This document shows positions 6,310 to 7,738 of a stretch of 7,738 bases of DNA, in pieces. The number at the start of each line of letters is the position of its first letter. The stretch's first letter is position 1. Origin of the DNA: Anaerotignum sp. (GTDB taxonomy: Bacteria; Bacillota; Clostridia; Lachnospirales; Anaerotignaceae); assembly GCA_020024395.1 (NCBI GenBank), contig JAHHTV010000068.1, forward strand, positions 1 through 7,738, given 5' to 3'. The notes under the pieces were generated by a model, which did no database searches, was not told the origin of the DNA, and saw only the letters and a program-made list of their open reading frames with translations. The translations under genes and the position numbers were made by a program.

Positions 6310-7479
6310 TTATAAATCAAATGATTTTTGTTTTGGTTTTAGATTTTTTTGTTGATAGTCAAGTAAATAACTTGTGATTTCTGTGCGTTTGTATTTTGCA
6401 GAAATTTGTAAAAGATTTTCTATGTTTTCTGTGGTAATCAATCCCCATTGTGCAAATAATTGTATGATGTGCAAATCGTTTTGCTGTGAATAGTAGCCAA
6501 AAGCCCATGAAAAATGCTCTTGCAAATATTGTAAGTAGGCTTCTTTACGATTTTCTTGCAAACGATAAGGATATTCCAAACGATACATGGTCAAAAACAG
6601 CACCATAAATGCACCATCTTCTCGTTTTGTCAAATAAAACAATTCATCAAACCGCCGAAAATCAATGTCAGAATTGCCAATACATTGACGGAACAAATGC
6701 CCTGTGCCATAATTGACTTGATGGAATTGGCGGGCAGGAGTATCTTCAATGTATTCATATTGAAAATCTGGTATCAGTAATTTTGCTTTTTGATTATCAT
6801 CAAATGTAATGGTCAAATGTAATTCATGATTTAACACAGCAATCAAATCGGCAATATGACGACAACGCCCAAAAGAAATATTTTGGAGTTTGTCACAGTT
6901 CAAAAATAAGCCTGTCCCCAAATTTTCAGTAGCTTTTGGTATGTTGATTGTTTCCAGTGTGCGACAATTATAACAAGCATATTTTCCGATTTGTGTGACA
7001 GTTTCTGGTAGCATCAATTTTTTGAGATTGCGACAGTCATAAAATGCATAACCTGCAATGGTGTGCAATGTTTCTGGCAATGCAATGTTTTCCAATGACG
7101 TACAACCAGAAAATATATGGTCGGAAAGTGTGTCAAGATGTTGTGGCAAATGTATGATTGTTAAAGCACTACAACCACCAAAAGCATATGTCCCAATTTT
7201 TGTAATGGTATCTGGCAAATAAATTTCTTGTAGTGCTTCGCCAGTTTGTGCTTCTGCGGGCTTTGTGCGAGATTGTGTCACATATTGCAGTTGTATTTGT
7301 GTAGGTGTTTGTGTTGTTTGTGAAACTTCTTCTTTTATGGCAAAGGCAAAATCAGCAATTTCTGTTACAGGCAATCCTTCTATGGTTTCTGGAATGTGTA
7401 ATATCGCTGTTCTGCCTTGTATGCCAATAATTTTTATGTCATGTTCTGTTTTGCAATATTCTATGGTAATCAAACCCAT
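6310..7479 (-). CDS. BspA-type leucine-rich-repeat protein, cytoplasmic, first gene of the operon
   Basis: This 389-residue protein has a short beta-rich start (1-25), an initial LRR_5-like unit (IPETIEGLPVTEIADFAFA, 29-47), and a Thr/Gln-rich insert at about 48-81. Five BspA-type repeats of exactly 23 residues follow at 88-202, each opening with LP or IP and holding an (A/I/L)xxxC core such as YAFGGC, IFSGC and YAFYDC. Residues about 205-389 are a non-repeat, largely helical domain ending in an ankyrin-like EITSYLLDYQQK at 367-378. Most BspA-like LRR proteins are secreted or on the surface, but this one has no signal peptide, membrane segment or wall anchor, so it should act in the cytoplasm, probably as a recognition module. 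The start is M4 of the open frame (7479), because AAGGA at 7489-7493 is 9 nt from it but directly abuts the other ATG at 7488. The VWA gene starts 19 nt after its stop. Confidence 0.88.
   Translation of the reverse strand: MGLITIEYCKTEHDIKIIGIQGRTAILHIPETIEGLPVTEIADFAFAIKEEVSQTTQTPTQIQLQYVTQSRTKPAEAQTGEALQEIYLPDTITKIGTYAFGGCSALTIIHLPQHLDTLSDHIFSGCTSLENIALPETLHTIAGYAFYDCRNLKKLMLPETVTQIGKYACYNCRTLETINIPKATENLGTGLFLNCDKLQNISFGRCRHIADLIAVLNHELHLTITFDDNQKAKLLIPDFQYEYIEDTPARQFHQVNYGTGHLFRQCIGNSDIDFRRFDELFYLTKREDGAFMVLFLTMYRLEYPYRLQENRKEAYLQYLQEHFSWAFGYYSQQNDLHIIQLFAQWGLITTENIENLLQISAKYKRTEITSYLLDYQQKNLKPKQKSFDL
6874..7218 (-). repeat. Five tandem 69-nt units coding 23-residue LRR_5 repeats
   Basis: The LP/IP positions fall at exactly 23-residue steps (residues 88, 111, 134, 157, 180 of the LRR protein, with the next unit boundary at 203). 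The DNA therefore has a 69-nt period over 345 nt, though the copies are diverged. CTGGCAA (Leu-Pro-Glu-type codons on the reverse strand) recurs at the unit starts. Confidence 0.85.
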
Positions 7480-7488
7480 TTTCCTCAT

Positions 7489-7493
7489 TCCTT
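7489..7493 (-). promoter_or_regulatory. Shine-Dalgarno site fixing the LRR gene start at 7479
   Basis: AAGGA on the minus strand touches the ATG at 7488 with no spacer, which would not work well, but is 9 nt from the second in-frame ATG at 7479. The later start removes three residues (MRK). Confidence 0.65.
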
Positions 7494-7511
7494 CAAAAAC
7501 TGTTTGTTTGT

Positions 7512-7541
7512 ATTATACCATCGGTATACAAATGATGTCAA
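7512..7541 (-). promoter_or_regulatory. Consensus sigma-A promoter with extended -10 for the LRR-VWA-MoxR operon
   Basis: Reading the minus strand, TTGACA (7541-7536) and TATAAT (7517-7512) are both perfect consensus hexamers, spaced by 18 nt, with TGG directly before the -10. Transcription should start near 7505, leaving a leader of about 26 nt before the ATG at 7479. With no other clear promoter ahead of the tightly spaced downstream genes, this probably drives all four. Confidence 0.9.
7514..7528. promoter_or_regulatory. Candidate operator: perfect palindrome over the -10 of the LRR operon
   Basis: TATACC-ATC-GGTATA is a perfect 6-bp inverted repeat with a 3-nt centre. It overlaps four bases of the TATAAT and extends into the spacer, where a repressor would block RNA polymerase. 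The cognate regulator is not encoded in the window. Confidence 0.45.
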
Positions 7542-7547
7542 AAGAAA

Positions 7548-7566
7548 TCCTAGTGCGTATCTAGGA
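7548..7566. promoter_or_regulatory. Inverted repeat upstream of the LRR operon promoter
   Basis: TCCTAG and CTAGGA flank a 7-nt centre (TGCGTAT). The repeat is centred about 52 nt upstream of the predicted transcription start, a position used by activators, but a 6-bp stem in AT-rich DNA may be chance. Confidence 0.25.
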
Positions 7567-7608
7567 AAATACAGTTGTATCAATTTTTACTTTTTGATAA
7601 AAAGGTTC

Positions 7609-7636
7609 TTGACGTGATGATACAACGTGGTACAAT
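7609..7636 (+). promoter_or_regulatory. Promoter of the tRNA-Arg(CCU) gene
   Basis: TTGACG at 7609-7614 and TACAAT at 7631-7636 are 16 nt apart, with TGG before the -10 (extended -10). The predicted start near 7643 lies about 10 nt before the tRNA 5' end. This promoter is divergent from that of the LRR operon, about 70 nt away. Confidence 0.75.
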
Positions 7637-7652
7637 AACAATATCGAAAATT

Positions 7653-7696
7653 GTCTTCGTAGCTCAGCAGGATAGAGCGTTCGCCTCCTAAGCGGC
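7653..7696 (+). tRNA. tRNA-Arg (anticodon CCU), 5' half only; 3' half aberrant or missing
   Basis: The 5' half is canonical: acceptor strand GTCTTCG (7653-7659), TA, D-stem GCTC/GAGC (7662-7665 and 7675-7678) around AGCAGGATA, then TTCGC, anticodon loop CTCCTAA with anticodon CCT (7687-7689), and GCG (7692-7694). After that, pairing fails: the stem would need GCGAA but has GCGGC. GGTTCG at 7701-7706 hints at a T-loop, but its A58 position is T, the T-stem does not pair, and no CGAAGAC acceptor strand occurs up to the window end. The gene is therefore interrupted, degenerate or cut by assembly. Its intact promoter suggests it was recently, or still is, transcribed. Confidence 0.7.
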
Positions 7697-7738
7697 AGAT
7701 GGTTCGTTTCCTTTTGAGTAAGAAAACTGAATATTTTT

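Noticed and set aside
7586..7605. Possible terminator CTTTTT-GAT-AAAAAG near the tRNA promoter
   Set aside because: The stem is nearly all A-T with a 3-nt loop and no transcript that needs ending there, so it is likely chance in AT-rich DNA.
7706..7738. Possible terminator after the tRNA fragment (GTTTCCTT / AAGAAAAC with trailing Ts)
   Set aside because: The stem has one mismatch in 8 pairs and is A-T rich with weak stability. The T-run reaches the window edge, so it cannot be judged.
1..7738. CRISPR array, transposase, integrase or toxin-antitoxin genes
   Set aside because: I found no regularly spaced direct repeats with spacers, and no protein with transposase, integrase or toxin features. 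The only tandem repeats are the protein-coding LRR units and the Q/N linker.

Overview
The window looks like a chromosomal piece of a low-GC Firmicute, most likely a gut-type Clostridium relative. Support for this: AT-rich DNA with A/T-ending codons and much TTG for leucine, strong AAGGAGG-type ribosome binding sites ahead of almost every gene, consensus sigma-A promoters, and a Clostridia-like tRNA-Arg(CCU) 5' half. No species can be named from sequence alone.

Layout. The left third (about 1-2880) is read on the + strand: a promoter, a fumarylacetoacetate hydrolase (FAH) family enzyme gene, then a gene for non-hydrolysing UDP-GlcNAc 2-epimerase (wecB/mnaA). The epimerase frame does not stop where the family normally ends. 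It runs without interruption through a perfect internal ribosome binding site and ATG into a 219-residue SHOCT-like/helical/acidic protein, giving one 617-codon frame that looks like two genes joined in frame. A perfect 12-bp hairpin with T-tracts on both sides (2882-2909) ends transcription from both directions.

The right two thirds (2915-7479) is one tight minus-strand operon. It is led by a consensus extended -10 promoter (TTGACA-18-TGGTATAAT) with a perfect palindrome lying over its -10. Gene order: a cytoplasmic BspA-type leucine-rich-repeat protein, a DUF2201-type protein (metallopeptidase-like N-terminus, Q/N-rich linker, C-terminal VWA domain with full MIDAS), a MoxR-like AAA+ ATPase, and a 139-residue protein I do not recognise. 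Gaps are 7-21 nt. MoxR ATPase plus VWA protein is a known chaperone-like pair (RavA-ViaA is the studied example). Here the LRR protein could supply target recognition and the small protein could be an effector or partner; that part is inference. This operon is the best candidate in the window for an incompletely described system.

At the right end, a second promoter on the + strand drives the start of a tRNA-Arg(CCU) gene. Its 5' half is intact, but its sequence departs from a foldable tRNA a few bases after the anticodon loop, so it is a broken, interrupted or misassembled tRNA gene. For three minus-strand genes the longest possible frame begins at a non-ATG or badly spaced codon; ribosome binding sites place the starts at 3334, 4894 and 7479. 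No stretch over 300 bases lacks a gene.
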